Shown: positions 1 through 7,630 of the stretch, piece after piece | Layout of the letters: each line of letters opens with the position of its first letter | Numbering within the stretch: position 1 is the stretch's first letter | Assembly (NCBI GenBank): GCA_002733735.2 | Contig: NVWT02000009.1 | Coordinates: 14,483 to 30,910, forward strand | From: Robiginitomaculum sp. | GTDB lineage: Bacteria; Pseudomonadota; Alphaproteobacteria; Caulobacterales; Maricaulaceae | Length of the DNA stretch: 16,428 nucleotides | Direction: 5' to 3' | Notes under the pieces: model-generated | Databases searched by the model: none | The model's input: the letters and a program-made list of their open reading frames with translations, nothing else | Told to the model about the DNA's origin: nothing | Position numbers and translations under genes: made by a program

Positions 1-1493
1 AATTGCTCAAAATGGGAGCAACAGCCAACCGGCGCGGTACTTCAATCCGTTTTCAACCGGATCCAGAAATATTTGGCTCGAAACTAAAGTTTTCGGCGAA
101 ACGCCTAATGAAAATGGCGCGATCAAAAGCATATTTACACAGGGGCGTAGAAATACGCTGGAAATGTGATCCTGAGATCTGCGAGGGAACTGATGTTCCT
201 ACCGAAGCCCAGTTTCATTTCCCCGGTGGATTACTGGATTTTCTCAAAGAACGCTTGGGCAGTAAAACCATCATCACCGATAGCATTTTCAGTGGCTTGG
301 TCGAGAAAAAAGAAAAACACGGCACTGTTGAATGGGCTTTGGCATGGACACCGCAAGGCTTTGGCGAGGCCGACGGGTTTGTTAACTCTTATTGCAACAC
401 TGTACCAACAAGAGAAGGCGGAACCCATGTAGCGGGTTTACGTGCAGCATTAACCAAAGGTCTTCGCGCCTATGCAGAGATTTCAGGACATGGCAAAAAG
501 GCTCCTTTAATAACCGCCGATGATGTTATGGCCACTTCTGGCGCAATGGTTTCGGTATTTATTTCTGAGCCGGAGTTTCAAGGCCAAACCAAAGAAAAAC
601 TAGCCTCGGCAGTAGCTGCCAAAGCTGTTGAAAATGCCATGCGCGATCAATTTGACCATTGGTTAGCGGCGGCTCCGGTGCAAAGTGCAAAATTGGTTGA
701 ATGGGTTATTTCTCGTGCTGAAGACCGTCTTCGCCGACGCAAACAAAAAGAAGTCAGCCGCAAATCAGCCACTCGCAAATTACGCCTGCCGGGAAAACTG
801 GCTGATTGTTCCAACAGATCCAATGAAGGAACCGAAATATTTCTAGTTGAGGGCGATAGCGCGGGCGGCTCGGCCAAACAAGGACGTGATCGCCATACAC
901 AAGCTATTTTACCGCTAAAAGGTAAAATCTTGAATGTAGCTAGCGCGACAAAAGAAAAAATCTTTGCTAATGCGGAAATAAAAGACCTAATGCAGGCATT
1001 AGGTGTCGGTCTTGGGTCGCAATTCAATGTCGATGATTTGCGCTATGAGCGAGTGATTATCATGACCGATGCCGATGTTGATGGTGATCATATCGCAGCG
1101 TTATTGATGACTTTCTTTTACAAATGCACTCCGGGACTGCTTGAATCTGGGCGTTTGTATCTTGCTTTGCCGCCTTTATACCGCTTGGTACAAAAAGGCA
1201 AAAGTGCCTATGCCAGAAATGATGCTCATCGACAGGAATTGCTAGATGGGCCATTTAGCGGCTCGGGCAAAGTAGAGATCAGCAGATTTAAAGGTCTTGG
1301 TGAGATGATGCCCGCGCAATTAAAAGAAACCACCATGAACCCGAAAACCCGAACTTTGGCGCGGGTAACAATTGACCCTGACAATTTACCAACGACCGAA
1401 GCTCTTGTTGAAACTTTAATGGGTAAAAAACCGGAGTTACGGTTTGAGTTTATTCAAGAACATGCCTCAGAAATCACCAATCTTGATCTTTGA
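1..1493 (+). CDS. parE: DNA topoisomerase IV subunit B, 5' end cut by the window
   Basis: ATP-driven subunit of topoisomerase IV, which with ParC decatenates daughter chromosomes. The frame is open from the window edge (first whole codon at 3) and about 496 residues are present, so roughly the first 170-190 residues (most of the GHKL ATPase domain) lie outside; the TTG at 3 is not a real start. Visible are the end of the ATPase domain (RRGTSIRFQPDPEIFG), the transducer region, the TOPRIM glutamate loop EGDSAGG (codons from 849) and the acidic DADVDGDH motif (about 1068-1091). QAILPLKGKILNVASA and the ending KKPELRFEFIQEHA fit ParE better than GyrB. The following 163 bp hold composite repeat A, whose perfect stem-loop could act as a transcript end. 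Confidence 0.95.
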   Translation, partial: LLKMGATANRRGTSIRFQPDPEIFGSKLKFSAKRLMKMARSKAYLHRGVEIRWKCDPEICEGTDVPTEAQFHFPGGLLDFLKERLGSKTIITDSIFSGLVEKKEKHGTVEWALAWTPQGFGEADGFVNSYCNTVPTREGGTHVAGLRAALTKGLRAYAEISGHGKKAPLITADDVMATSGAMVSVFISEPEFQGQTKEKLASAVAAKAVENAMRDQFDHWLAAAPVQSAKLVEWVISRAEDRLRRRKQKEVSRKSATRKLRLPGKLADCSNRSNEGTEIFLVEGDSAGGSAKQGRDRHTQAILPLKGKILNVASATKEKIFANAEIKDLMQALGVGLGSQFNVDDLRYERVIIMTDADVDGDHIAALLMTFFYKCTPGLLESGRLYLALPPLYRLVQKGKSAYARNDAHRQELLDGPFSGSGKVEISRFKGLGEMMPAQLKETTMNPKTRTLARVTIDPDNLPTTEALVETLMGKKPELRFEFIQEHASEITNLDL

Positions 1494-1537
1494 GACTTGT
1501 AAACCTTTTTTGACTCTTTATCTAAGAAGTTGATCTG

Positions 1538-1646
1538 TTTATACTAGAAATACTGAATAAAACAGTATTTCTAGTATAAATTTCTTCTGGACCCATCAAC
1601 TTATCCAAAAACCGGTACCCACTTTTTGGGTCGATGGAGTATAATA
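1538..1646 (+). repeat. Composite palindromic repeat, copy A
   Basis: The left module is a perfect 18-bp inverted repeat, TTTATACTAGAAATACTG (1538-1555) and its complement (1563-1580), around a 7-nt AT loop. A short linker (TTCTTCTGGACC) leads to the right module, an imperfect palindrome ATCAACTTATCCAAAAACCG / CTTTTTGGGTCGAT (about 1594-1635) like the RIME-type palindromes of Hyphomicrobiales. The element ends in GAGTATAATA (1637-1646), so its outer ends form a TTATACT/AGTATAA terminal inverted repeat. Near-identical copies lie at 11693-11800 and, with an insert, at 13581-13728, all in the same orientation. This copy sits between parE and the Blh-like gene. Confidence 0.9.
1640..1645 (+). promoter_or_regulatory. 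Possible -10 hexamer at the right end of repeat A
   Basis: TATAAT is a perfect -10 consensus and ends 11 bp before the ATG at 1657. I see no convincing -35 box 16-18 bp upstream. If used, the transcript would start about 5 nt before the start codon, so the mRNA would be almost leaderless, which fits the lack of a clear Shine-Dalgarno sequence there. Inferred from sequence only. Confidence 0.35.
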
Positions 1647-1656
1647 GGCGCAAGCA

Positions 1657-2163
1657 ATGCCAATTTCTGAAACACCAAATTTTCAACCGATAGAAATTAC
1701 ACCAAATTTCTCGGTAACAACTCAGGTTTTCCCTAAGCATTTACCGCAAATCCGCAAAATGGGGTTTGTACGAGTACTAAATGTTCGCCCTGACAATGAA
1801 GAAGATCGTGAAGATCAACTGCCTAGTTTTTTATTAGAACCATTGGTAATTAAAACCGGTTTGCAATACTCCCACATCCCGGTAATTTCCGGTGCGGATT
1901 TTCCTGAAATGGCCATACGGGCTATGGCGCACCTTTGCTCCCATGAACAGCAAAAGACACTGGCATTTTGTTTAAGCGGCATACGCTCTTTGCGCCTTTG
2001 GGCTTTGGGTAGTGCATTGAGCGGTCAAGAACTGCCAGAGCAAATTCAGCTATATGCGGAAAATGCAGGCTTTAAATTGTCACAATTCTCGCACCATTTA
2101 CAACGTTTGTCCAAATCCCAAGCGCCTATTTATGTTACTGATGATCTTGCCAACATGATTTAG
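1657..2163 (+). CDS. DUF442/Blh-type phosphatase-like (TIGR01244 family) protein
   Basis: A 168-residue soluble protein resembling the DUF442 (beta-lactamase hydrolase-like, TIGR01244) family, a protein tyrosine phosphatase/rhodanese-like fold found alone or fused to a metallo-beta-lactamase sulfur dioxygenase. Family signatures are ITPNFSVTTQVFP (about 14-26), GFVRVLNVRPDNEED (36-50), a YSHIPV strand, and the active loop CLSGIRS with Cys105 and Arg110 (usual form C-R-S-G-T-R-S). The catalytic Cys and the Arg are kept, while two loop residues are unusual. No second domain is fused or adjacent. The function is unknown here; roles in sulfide handling are known only for some relatives. The ATG has no clear ribosome site but lies 11 bp after a TATAAT at the end of repeat A. 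Confidence 0.75.
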   Translation: MPISETPNFQPIEITPNFSVTTQVFPKHLPQIRKMGFVRVLNVRPDNEEDREDQLPSFLLEPLVIKTGLQYSHIPVISGADFPEMAIRAMAHLCSHEQQKTLAFCLSGIRSLRLWALGSALSGQELPEQIQLYAENAGFKLSQFSHHLQRLSKSQAPIYVTDDLANMI

Positions 2164-2272
2164 GTTTATCATGGCAAAAGATGACATGATTGTAACTTAA
2201 TCCGCACCCTACCCACCTTGCCCAAGCCAAAACCAGCAGTTAGAGTTAGTTTATAAATTTGGGGTGGAAATC

Positions 2273-3664
2273 ATGAAAAATACTACACTATCTGCACTTG
2301 CTTTGGGCATGGGCTTATTATTTACTCAAAGCCCAACGGCAATCGCTGATGAAGCCCCCTACCCGTCTACTTATCAACCAATAGCTTCCAATAGTGTTTT
2401 GCTAAAAGATGCCACCGTCTTTGACGGACTTGGGCAAAAGTTCACCAACACTGATGTTTATCTGGTAGATGGCAAAATTAGTGCTATCGGCCAAGATTTA
2501 GAAATTGCAGATGGCGTACAAACCATTGATGCTACTGGTCGTTGGATCACTCCCGGCATCATAGATATTCATTCCCACTTAGGCGTTTATGCCTCGCCAA
2601 GCGTAAAAGCGCATAGTGACGGCAATGAAGTCACCTCGCCGGTGACTTCCGAAGTTTCTGCCGAACATGGTGTTTGGCCGCATGACCCCGGCTTTAATCG
2701 TGCCAGAGCTGGCGGTGTGACTTCGATGTTAATTCTGCCCGGTTCAGCCAATTTATTTGGCGGCAAAGGAGTAGTTCTTAAAAACGTACCGTCACGAACA
2801 GTACAAGGAATGAAATTTCCAAACGCTCCTTATGCACTCAAAATGGCCTGCGGCGAAAACCCGAAACGGGTATATGGCCAAAAAGGCGGCCCCGGTTCAA
2901 GAATGGGTAATTTTTCCGGTTATAGAAAAACTTGGGTTAAAGCAGTAGCCTATCGTGAAAAATGGGACAAATACGAAGCTGATTTGGCTAAAGCTAAACC
3001 TGACGACAAAAAACAGCCAACAGCACCGACACGCAATTTGCAATTAGAAACACTGGTTGATGTTCTAAAGGGCGACGTTAACATCAACATGCATTGCTAT
3101 CGTGCCGATGAAATGGCTCAAGTCATCGATATGTCCAAAGAGTTTGGCTATAAAGTGACCACGTTTCACCACGCAATCGAAGCCTATAAAATAGCTGATC
3201 TACTTGCAGAAAATGACATTTGTTCGGCTATGTGGGCAGATTGGGGTGGCTTTAAGATGGAAGCCTATGATTCAGTTCGCGAAAACATTCCAATGGTTCA
3301 TAATGCCGGTGCCTGCGCAATCGTTCACTCGGACAGTGGCGTTGGTATTCAACGCTTGTACCAAGAAGCCGCCAAGGCATTGGCTGATGGTAATAAAGTC
3401 GGCTTAAATATTTCCAAAGCTCAAGCATGGGCATGGTTATCAAGCAATCCAGCCAAAGCATTGGGCATTGAAGATCAAACAGGTTCAATACAAAAAGGAT
3501 TAAACGCTGACATTGTGTTATGGAGCGGCGATCCGTTTGCTATTCGTTCGCGTCCTGATCTGGTGTTTATTGATGGTGCGCTTTTATATGACAGCTCTGA
3601 TGCAAGCAAAAGAGCCGTATCAGATTTCGAGTTAGGTCAACCCGGTGAAGGAGACGTGAAATGA
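2273..3664 (+). CDS. Exported metal-dependent amidohydrolase (catalytic member of a pair)
   Basis: About 463 residues; the ATG at 2273 is preferred over an in-frame GTG at 2264 because GGGGTGGAA precedes it closely and a clean Sec signal peptide follows, with likely cleavage after Ala25 (TAIA/DEA). It belongs to the amidohydrolase superfamily (imidazolonepropionase/dihydroorotase-like): an N-terminal beta domain, the HxH metal motif DIHSHLG (His100, His102), further ligand candidates in MHCYR and FHHAIEAY, the catalytic Asp in HSDSG, and the closing GSIQKGLNADIVLWSGDP segment. All expected metal ligands appear present. The likely role is periplasmic hydrolysis of a cyclic amide or peptide-like bond; the substrate cannot be read from sequence. 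The stop overlaps the start of the next gene (ATGA), so the two are translationally coupled. Confidence 0.87.
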   Translation: MKNTTLSALALGMGLLFTQSPTAIADEAPYPSTYQPIASNSVLLKDATVFDGLGQKFTNTDVYLVDGKISAIGQDLEIADGVQTIDATGRWITPGIIDIHSHLGVYASPSVKAHSDGNEVTSPVTSEVSAEHGVWPHDPGFNRARAGGVTSMLILPGSANLFGGKGVVLKNVPSRTVQGMKFPNAPYALKMACGENPKRVYGQKGGPGSRMGNFSGYRKTWVKAVAYREKWDKYEADLAKAKPDDKKQPTAPTRNLQLETLVDVLKGDVNINMHCYRADEMAQVIDMSKEFGYKVTTFHHAIEAYKIADLLAENDICSAMWADWGGFKMEAYDSVRENIPMVHNAGACAIVHSDSGVGIQRLYQEAAKALADGNKVGLNISKAQAWAWLSSNPAKALGIEDQTGSIQKGLNADIVLWSGDPFAIRSRPDLVFIDGALLYDSSDASKRAVSDFELGQPGEGDVK

Positions 3665-4929
3665 GTAAATTTATCACATTGTGCTTGGCGTTTATATTAT
3701 TACAAACGCCAGCAATCGCTCAAACCTTTGCCATTACCGGTGCCAAAATTGTGACCAATAATGGAGCGATAATCGAACATGGAACCATTGTCTTTAATGA
3801 TAAGAAAATCATTGCCGTAGGAGAAACCACTGCTGTAACTATCCCAGATGCGGCAACTAAAATTGATGGCAGCGGCAAATGGGTTACACCGGGGCTGTTT
3901 TTACCATTTTCACAAGTTGGAATGGTTGAGATCGCCGCCGAAAGTTCCACCAATGACACACGATCAAATAAATCGCCATTTTCGGCAGCATTATTGGCCG
4001 CAGACAGCTATAATCCAAAATCGGAAAATGTTGGAATAACCAAGATCGAGGGTATTACCCGCATGGCAATCCTACCCACCCCCAGCCGCACAATTTATGG
4101 CGGGCAAGGTGCTTTGGTAAATACGTCCGGAGATTTTCGCTCCATAAGAAATAATGCTGCGTTCATTTATGTGCAAATGGGTGAAACCGGTGCCAGAATT
4201 GCCGGTGGATCCCGATCTGCATCTTGGCTTTGGTTACGCCAATCATTGCTTGAGGCCAAAGCATGGCGCAAGGGTCGTGAACCTGCCAAGCCATTGCTAA
4301 ATTCTGCCGATGCCTTTGCCTTACAAAACGTCTTAAAGAAAGATTTGCCGTTTCTTGTGCAGGTCAATCGCGCCTCGGATTTATTGGCTTTGATTGATTT
4401 CAAATCTGACTTTAACAATCTAAATGTTGTTGCCGTCGGTGCCAAAGAAGCATGGATGGTAGCTGATGAATTGGCAAAAGCTGATATTACTTTGATCATT
4501 GATCCGCATGATAACCTACCTAATGGCTTTGAGAGCCTTGGGGCAACCATGTATAATGCCGTAAGATTGCATAAGGCCGGAGTTAAATTTGCTATCACCA
4601 ACCTTAGCGACGGATCTTTTAATGCCCGCCTGATGCCACAACATGCCGGCAATACTTTGGCCACGGGTCTTGATTGGGACACAGCATTTGCCGCCATTAC
4701 CAAAGTACCGGCGCAAATATTCAGGGAAGAAGATAATCTTGGGCGATTAGCAACAGGCATGATTGCCGATATTGTTGTCTGGGATGGTGATCCTTTGGAG
4801 GTAATGAGCTCTCCTGACCTAGTATTTATTGATGGACAGAAACAGGACATGACTTCACGTCAAACTCGGCTTCGCGATCGATATTTGACTATCGGAGATG
4901 AAAACCCGCTACCATTTGCTTATCGCTAA
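3661..4929 (+). CDS. Exported amidohydrolase-like protein without metal ligands (probable pseudoenzyme partner)
   Basis: 422 residues with a signal peptide (cleavage likely after Ala20, AIA/QTF). The overall layout matches the upstream amidohydrolase: an AKIV...GTIVFNDKKIIAVG beta domain, GKWVTPG, ILPTPSRTIYGGQGALV, and a closing LGRLATGMIADIVVWDGDPLEVMSSPDLVFIDG segment. However, the HxH motif is replaced by F83-S84-Q85 (GLFLPFSQVG), the MHCYR histidine region reads VQVNRAS, the FHH region reads AVGAKE, and HSDSG becomes NLSDGS. It is therefore unlikely to bind the usual binuclear or mononuclear metal centre. The start overlaps the upstream stop (ATGA), suggesting equimolar production and a heteromeric complex. 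A residual activity on another substrate cannot be excluded. Confidence 0.82.
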   Translation: MSKFITLCLAFILLQTPAIAQTFAITGAKIVTNNGAIIEHGTIVFNDKKIIAVGETTAVTIPDAATKIDGSGKWVTPGLFLPFSQVGMVEIAAESSTNDTRSNKSPFSAALLAADSYNPKSENVGITKIEGITRMAILPTPSRTIYGGQGALVNTSGDFRSIRNNAAFIYVQMGETGARIAGGSRSASWLWLRQSLLEAKAWRKGREPAKPLLNSADAFALQNVLKKDLPFLVQVNRASDLLALIDFKSDFNNLNVVAVGAKEAWMVADELAKADITLIIDPHDNLPNGFESLGATMYNAVRLHKAGVKFAITNLSDGSFNARLMPQHAGNTLATGLDWDTAFAAITKVPAQIFREEDNLGRLATGMIADIVVWDGDPLEVMSSPDLVFIDGQKQDMTSRQTRLRDRYLTIGDENPLPFAYR

Positions 4930-4965
4930 TCATAACCGATCATTGACTTGAGCGTAGTGGCGGGT

Positions 4966-4988
4966 ACTGTCCGCCGCAAGCGGGCAGT
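4966..4988 (+). terminator. Stem-loop between the amidohydrolase pair and rhlE
   Basis: ACTGTCCGC (4966-4974) pairs with GCGGGCAGT (4980-4988) over 9 bp, including one T-G wobble, with a 5-nt loop (CGCAA). Only TT follows, so it is a weak intrinsic terminator at best. The upstream GGCGG (4959-4963) can instead pair with CCGCC (4971-4975), which would break this stem. It may end the amidohydrolase transcript or be a leader structure of rhlE. Confidence 0.4.
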
Positions 4989-5023
4989 TTGTGACCGATT
5001 TTACAGTAAAATAGCGAATTTAC

Positions 5024-6313
5024 ATGACATTTGATGATCTGGGTCTTGGCCCCAAAACCTTAAAAGCAGTTTCAGAATCCGGATACACCGTACCTACTCC
5101 TATTCAAGCTGGCGCTATTCCCAAAGTTTTGCAAGGACAAGATGTTTTAGGAATTGCCCAAACAGGAACAGGCAAAACCGCGTCTTTCACCTTGCCGATG
5201 ATTGAAATTTTAAGCCAAGGCCGCGCCAAGGCCAGAATGCCAAGATCGATGATCATCGAGCCAACCAGAGAATTAGCCGCACAAGTGGCCGAAAACTTTG
5301 AAAAATATGCAAAATACCACAAACTAAGCATGGCATTGCTGATCGGTGGAGTGTCTTTTGGTGATCAAGATAAAAAACTGATGCAGGGTGTTGATGTTTT
5401 GATAGCCACTCCTGGGCGGCTGCTTGATCAATTTGATCGTGGCAAAATCCTAATGTCTGGCGTGCAATTATTGGTTATCGACGAGGCTGATAGAATGCTC
5501 GATATGGGTTTTATGCCCGATATTGAGAGAATTTTCAAAATTACACCATTTACCCGACAAACCCTGTTTTTTTCTGCAACCATGCCCCCAGAGATTAAGC
5601 GTATTGTTGATACATTTTTGCATAATCCGGCAAAAGTTGAGGTGGCACGTCCAGAATCAACAGCCAAGACCGTCAGCCAATTCTTGTTATCGCTGCCATC
5701 GAATGACCCAAAGACTAAGCGCAACGCATTGCGCCAAATAATGAGCCAAGAAAAGCTCAAAAACGCGATACTATTTTGTAACCGCAAACGTGATGTTGAT
5801 GTTGTCGCCAAGTCGCTAAAGAAACACAAAATAAGCGCTGAACCAATTCACGGAGATCTAGCGCAATCTATTCGTACTGCAACGCTTGCCAGTTTTAAGG
5901 ATGGAAAAATTAAAATATTGGTCGCTAGTGACGTTGCCGCCCGTGGTCTTGATATCCCTGATGTTAGTCATGTTTTAAACTATGATGTTCCGTTTCACGC
6001 TGAAGACTATGTTCATCGGATAGGGCGTACTGGACGGGCTGGGCGCACGGGAACCGCAATTACATTATCGACACCAATCGACCACAAAGCCTTGGCCGCT
6101 ATTGAAACAATGTTAAAAAAGCCAATCCCCAAGTATTTTTTGCAAGGTCAAACTGTTACAAAAAAATCAGAAAAACCCAAACGTGAAGTAAGCCAAACTA
6201 AACCAACACAAAAACCGCGCCGAGAACCAAGCCGCAATCAGAAGCCTGAGACAAACGAAAAAGACAATGGCACCGGATTTGACGGGAATATGCCTGATTT
6301 TTTCAAAAAATAA
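5024..6313 (+). CDS. rhlE: RhlE-type ATP-dependent DEAD-box RNA helicase
   Basis: 429 residues with the full DEAD-box motif set: Q motif (FDDLGLGPKTLKAV...PTPIQ, 3-28), motif I AQTGTGKT (45-52), Ia PTRELAAQ, Ib TPGR, II DEAD (153-156), III SAT (184-186), V ARGLDIPDV and VI HRIGRTGRAGRTG. A Lys/Arg-rich, low-complexity tail of about 70 residues follows and ends in an acidic-aromatic patch (NGTGFDGNMPDFFKK) like the tails of other alphaproteobacterial RhlE proteins. It unwinds RNA duplexes in ribosome assembly and mRNA decay, often important in the cold. The ATG at 5024 begins at the expected family N-terminus, but there is no strong Shine-Dalgarno sequence. The 94-bp upstream gap has competing stem-loops that could control it. 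Confidence 0.92.
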   Translation: MTFDDLGLGPKTLKAVSESGYTVPTPIQAGAIPKVLQGQDVLGIAQTGTGKTASFTLPMIEILSQGRAKARMPRSMIIEPTRELAAQVAENFEKYAKYHKLSMALLIGGVSFGDQDKKLMQGVDVLIATPGRLLDQFDRGKILMSGVQLLVIDEADRMLDMGFMPDIERIFKITPFTRQTLFFSATMPPEIKRIVDTFLHNPAKVEVARPESTAKTVSQFLLSLPSNDPKTKRNALRQIMSQEKLKNAILFCNRKRDVDVVAKSLKKHKISAEPIHGDLAQSIRTATLASFKDGKIKILVASDVAARGLDIPDVSHVLNYDVPFHAEDYVHRIGRTGRAGRTGTAITLSTPIDHKALAAIETMLKKPIPKYFLQGQTVTKKSEKPKREVSQTKPTQKPRREPSRNQKPETNEKDNGTGFDGNMPDFFKK

Positions 6314-6434
6314 TTTATATTCAAAATCGCAATTAAATTCATTTTTTTAATAAAATTTACCAAGTGTTTTCATTTACCCCATAAGTTTTGGCTATAAATA
6401 CTTATAATCACGATTCGATGATGCGGGGCATATA

Positions 6435-7466
6435 GTGACAAACAAATCAAAAAAAACAACATCGACTGATCCAATACAGTTAATGCAGGATCTGAACGTT
6501 GAACCAAGCCCCATAAATTACGAGTTATTTTATAACTTTACCCGAGCCGCCAATCAGGCTCTAGTTAAGGCTATGCAGCCTTATATCTCGGGAAAGAAGT
6601 CGTGGGATAATTCTGTTGCTGAAACACTGCACCACAAACACATAGCCAACGATCGTATACATAAAATTCTTGATGACACGACAAAAAGTGTTGGTGATGA
6701 ACTAAAGTCAGTAATGAAAGTTCTAGAGCAAGCGGGACAAGATGCCGCAAGTTACGGAAAAGTTCTTGAAGGAGCCGGCGGCAACCTTGTTGATGTTTCA
6801 GACCCTAGGTCAATCCGCGATATAGTAGAGCACCTGCTAAAAGCAACAGCAGATATGCAAAGCCGTAGCAATGTACTGGAAAGTAAACTGGCTAAAACCA
6901 ATCAACAGGTTGAGGCCTTGCAAGGAAACCTTGATCGAGTGAAAATTGAAGCAATGACTGACTCACTAAGTGGGTTATGCAATCGCAAACGCTTTGATGA
7001 AGCTCTAAAAGACGAAATGAAACAATCCGCCAAAACAAAAGAACCGCTGGCTTTGGTTTTTTGTGATATTGATCACTTCAAACGTTTTAACGATACATGG
7101 GGACACCAAACAGGCGATCAAATTATCCGCTTTGTCTCATCAACATTAAAACGTCATGTTAGCAAACACCACGTGGCAGCCCGCTATGGTGGCGAGGAAT
7201 TTGCTATCATCATGCCGGCAACAGATTTATCTGTAGCCATTGATGTTGCACAAAATATCCGTGAGAAAATTGAACGCAAAAAATTAGTTCGTAAATCAAC
7301 TAACGAAGATTTGGGAAAAGTCACCATATCCATGGGCGTTTCGTTGTTTCGGGACACCGATGAAATTGAAGAATTTATCGAAAGAGCTGATGTGGCGCTT
7401 TATCAATCAAAGCAAAATGGTCGTAATAGACTAAGCGTAGAGGCCGCCACAGAAAAGGCCGCTTAA
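6435..7466 (+). CDS. GGDEF diguanylate cyclase with an alphaproteobacterial N-terminal domain
   Basis: 343 residues starting at GTG (GGGG lies 6 nt upstream; the ATGs just before are closed by TAG). It synthesises c-di-GMP from two GTP. Residues about 10-70 (DPIQLMQDLNVEPSPINYELFYNF) form the small helical domain common ahead of GGDEF in alphaproteobacteria, followed by a long helical or coiled-coil stretch (about 80-170) that should drive dimerisation. The GGDEF domain runs from about 171: DSLSGLCNRKRFDEAL, CDIDHFKRFNDTWGH and the active loop GGEEF (252-256). All catalytic residues are present. The RxxD inhibitory site expected at 243-246 reads SKHH, so product inhibition at that site is unlikely. 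There is no membrane segment, so the protein is cytosolic. It appears to be a single-gene unit. Confidence 0.92.
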   Translation: MTNKSKKTTSTDPIQLMQDLNVEPSPINYELFYNFTRAANQALVKAMQPYISGKKSWDNSVAETLHHKHIANDRIHKILDDTTKSVGDELKSVMKVLEQAGQDAASYGKVLEGAGGNLVDVSDPRSIRDIVEHLLKATADMQSRSNVLESKLAKTNQQVEALQGNLDRVKIEAMTDSLSGLCNRKRFDEALKDEMKQSAKTKEPLALVFCDIDHFKRFNDTWGHQTGDQIIRFVSSTLKRHVSKHHVAARYGGEEFAIIMPATDLSVAIDVAQNIREKIERKKLVRKSTNEDLGKVTISMGVSLFRDTDEIEEFIERADVALYQSKQNGRNRLSVEAATEKAA

Positions 7467-7478
7467 AAGCTAACGGCC
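7457..7478 (+). terminator. Stem-loop over the stop codon of the GGDEF gene
   Basis: GGCCGCTTA (7457-7465) can pair with TAACGGCC (7471-7478) with one bulged base and a 5-nt loop. The stop codon lies inside it. No T-tract follows, so it is either a 3'-end protecting hairpin or a rho-dependent end rather than a classical terminator. Confidence 0.28.
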
Positions 7479-7538
7479 CTAGTATGCGTAAAATTTGACC
7501 TGTATCAGAACCTTTCTCATGAATCTTGGTGCGACAGT

Positions 7539-7574
7539 TAGTCACTTGACTATGCTTTTTTTAAGCATAGCTTA
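7539..7574 (+). promoter_or_regulatory. Candidate promoter with overlapping dyads ahead of the porin-cytochrome cluster
   Basis: TTGACT (7546-7551) could be a -35 box with a weak -10 such as TAGCTT at 7568-7573, 16 bp away. A dyad TAGTCA-CT-TGACTA (7539-7552) covers the -35, and an 8-bp inverted repeat CTATGCTT / AAGCATAG (7550-7557, 7563-7570) with a T5 centre fills the spacer. This layout would suit a repressor or activator site. A further CGCTA/TAGCG stem lies at 7587-7602. The palindromes are seen directly; the promoter role is inferred. Confidence 0.3.
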
Positions 7575-7630
7575 GGCAAAGGTTACCGCTATTTATGTAG
7601 CGATTTACCGTATTTAAACGGGAGACCAAA

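Noticed and set aside
647..1027. 126-codon - strand frame inside parE
   Set aside because: It lies wholly within the conserved ParE TOPRIM region; translation is low-complexity with no recognisable domain.
1538..1646. Repeat A as a CRISPR or integron-type attachment array
   Set aside because: Copies are far apart with no regular spacing, no cas or integrase genes and no cassette structure.
2218..2246. TTGCCC ... TAGAGT as promoter of the amidohydrolase pair
   Set aside because: Each hexamer matches consensus at only four of six positions; too weak to annotate.
4167..4850. Long open frame of 227 codons on the - strand opposite the second amidohydrolase
   Set aside because: It is a shadow of the coding gene: no ribosome site, no family resemblance, Ser/Ala/Leu-rich composition typical of antisense frames.
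6393..6408. TATAAA/TATAAT ahead of the GGDEF gene as a promoter
   Set aside because: Good -10-like hexamers are present in a very AT-rich gap, but no -35 at suitable spacing; chance occurrence cannot be excluded.
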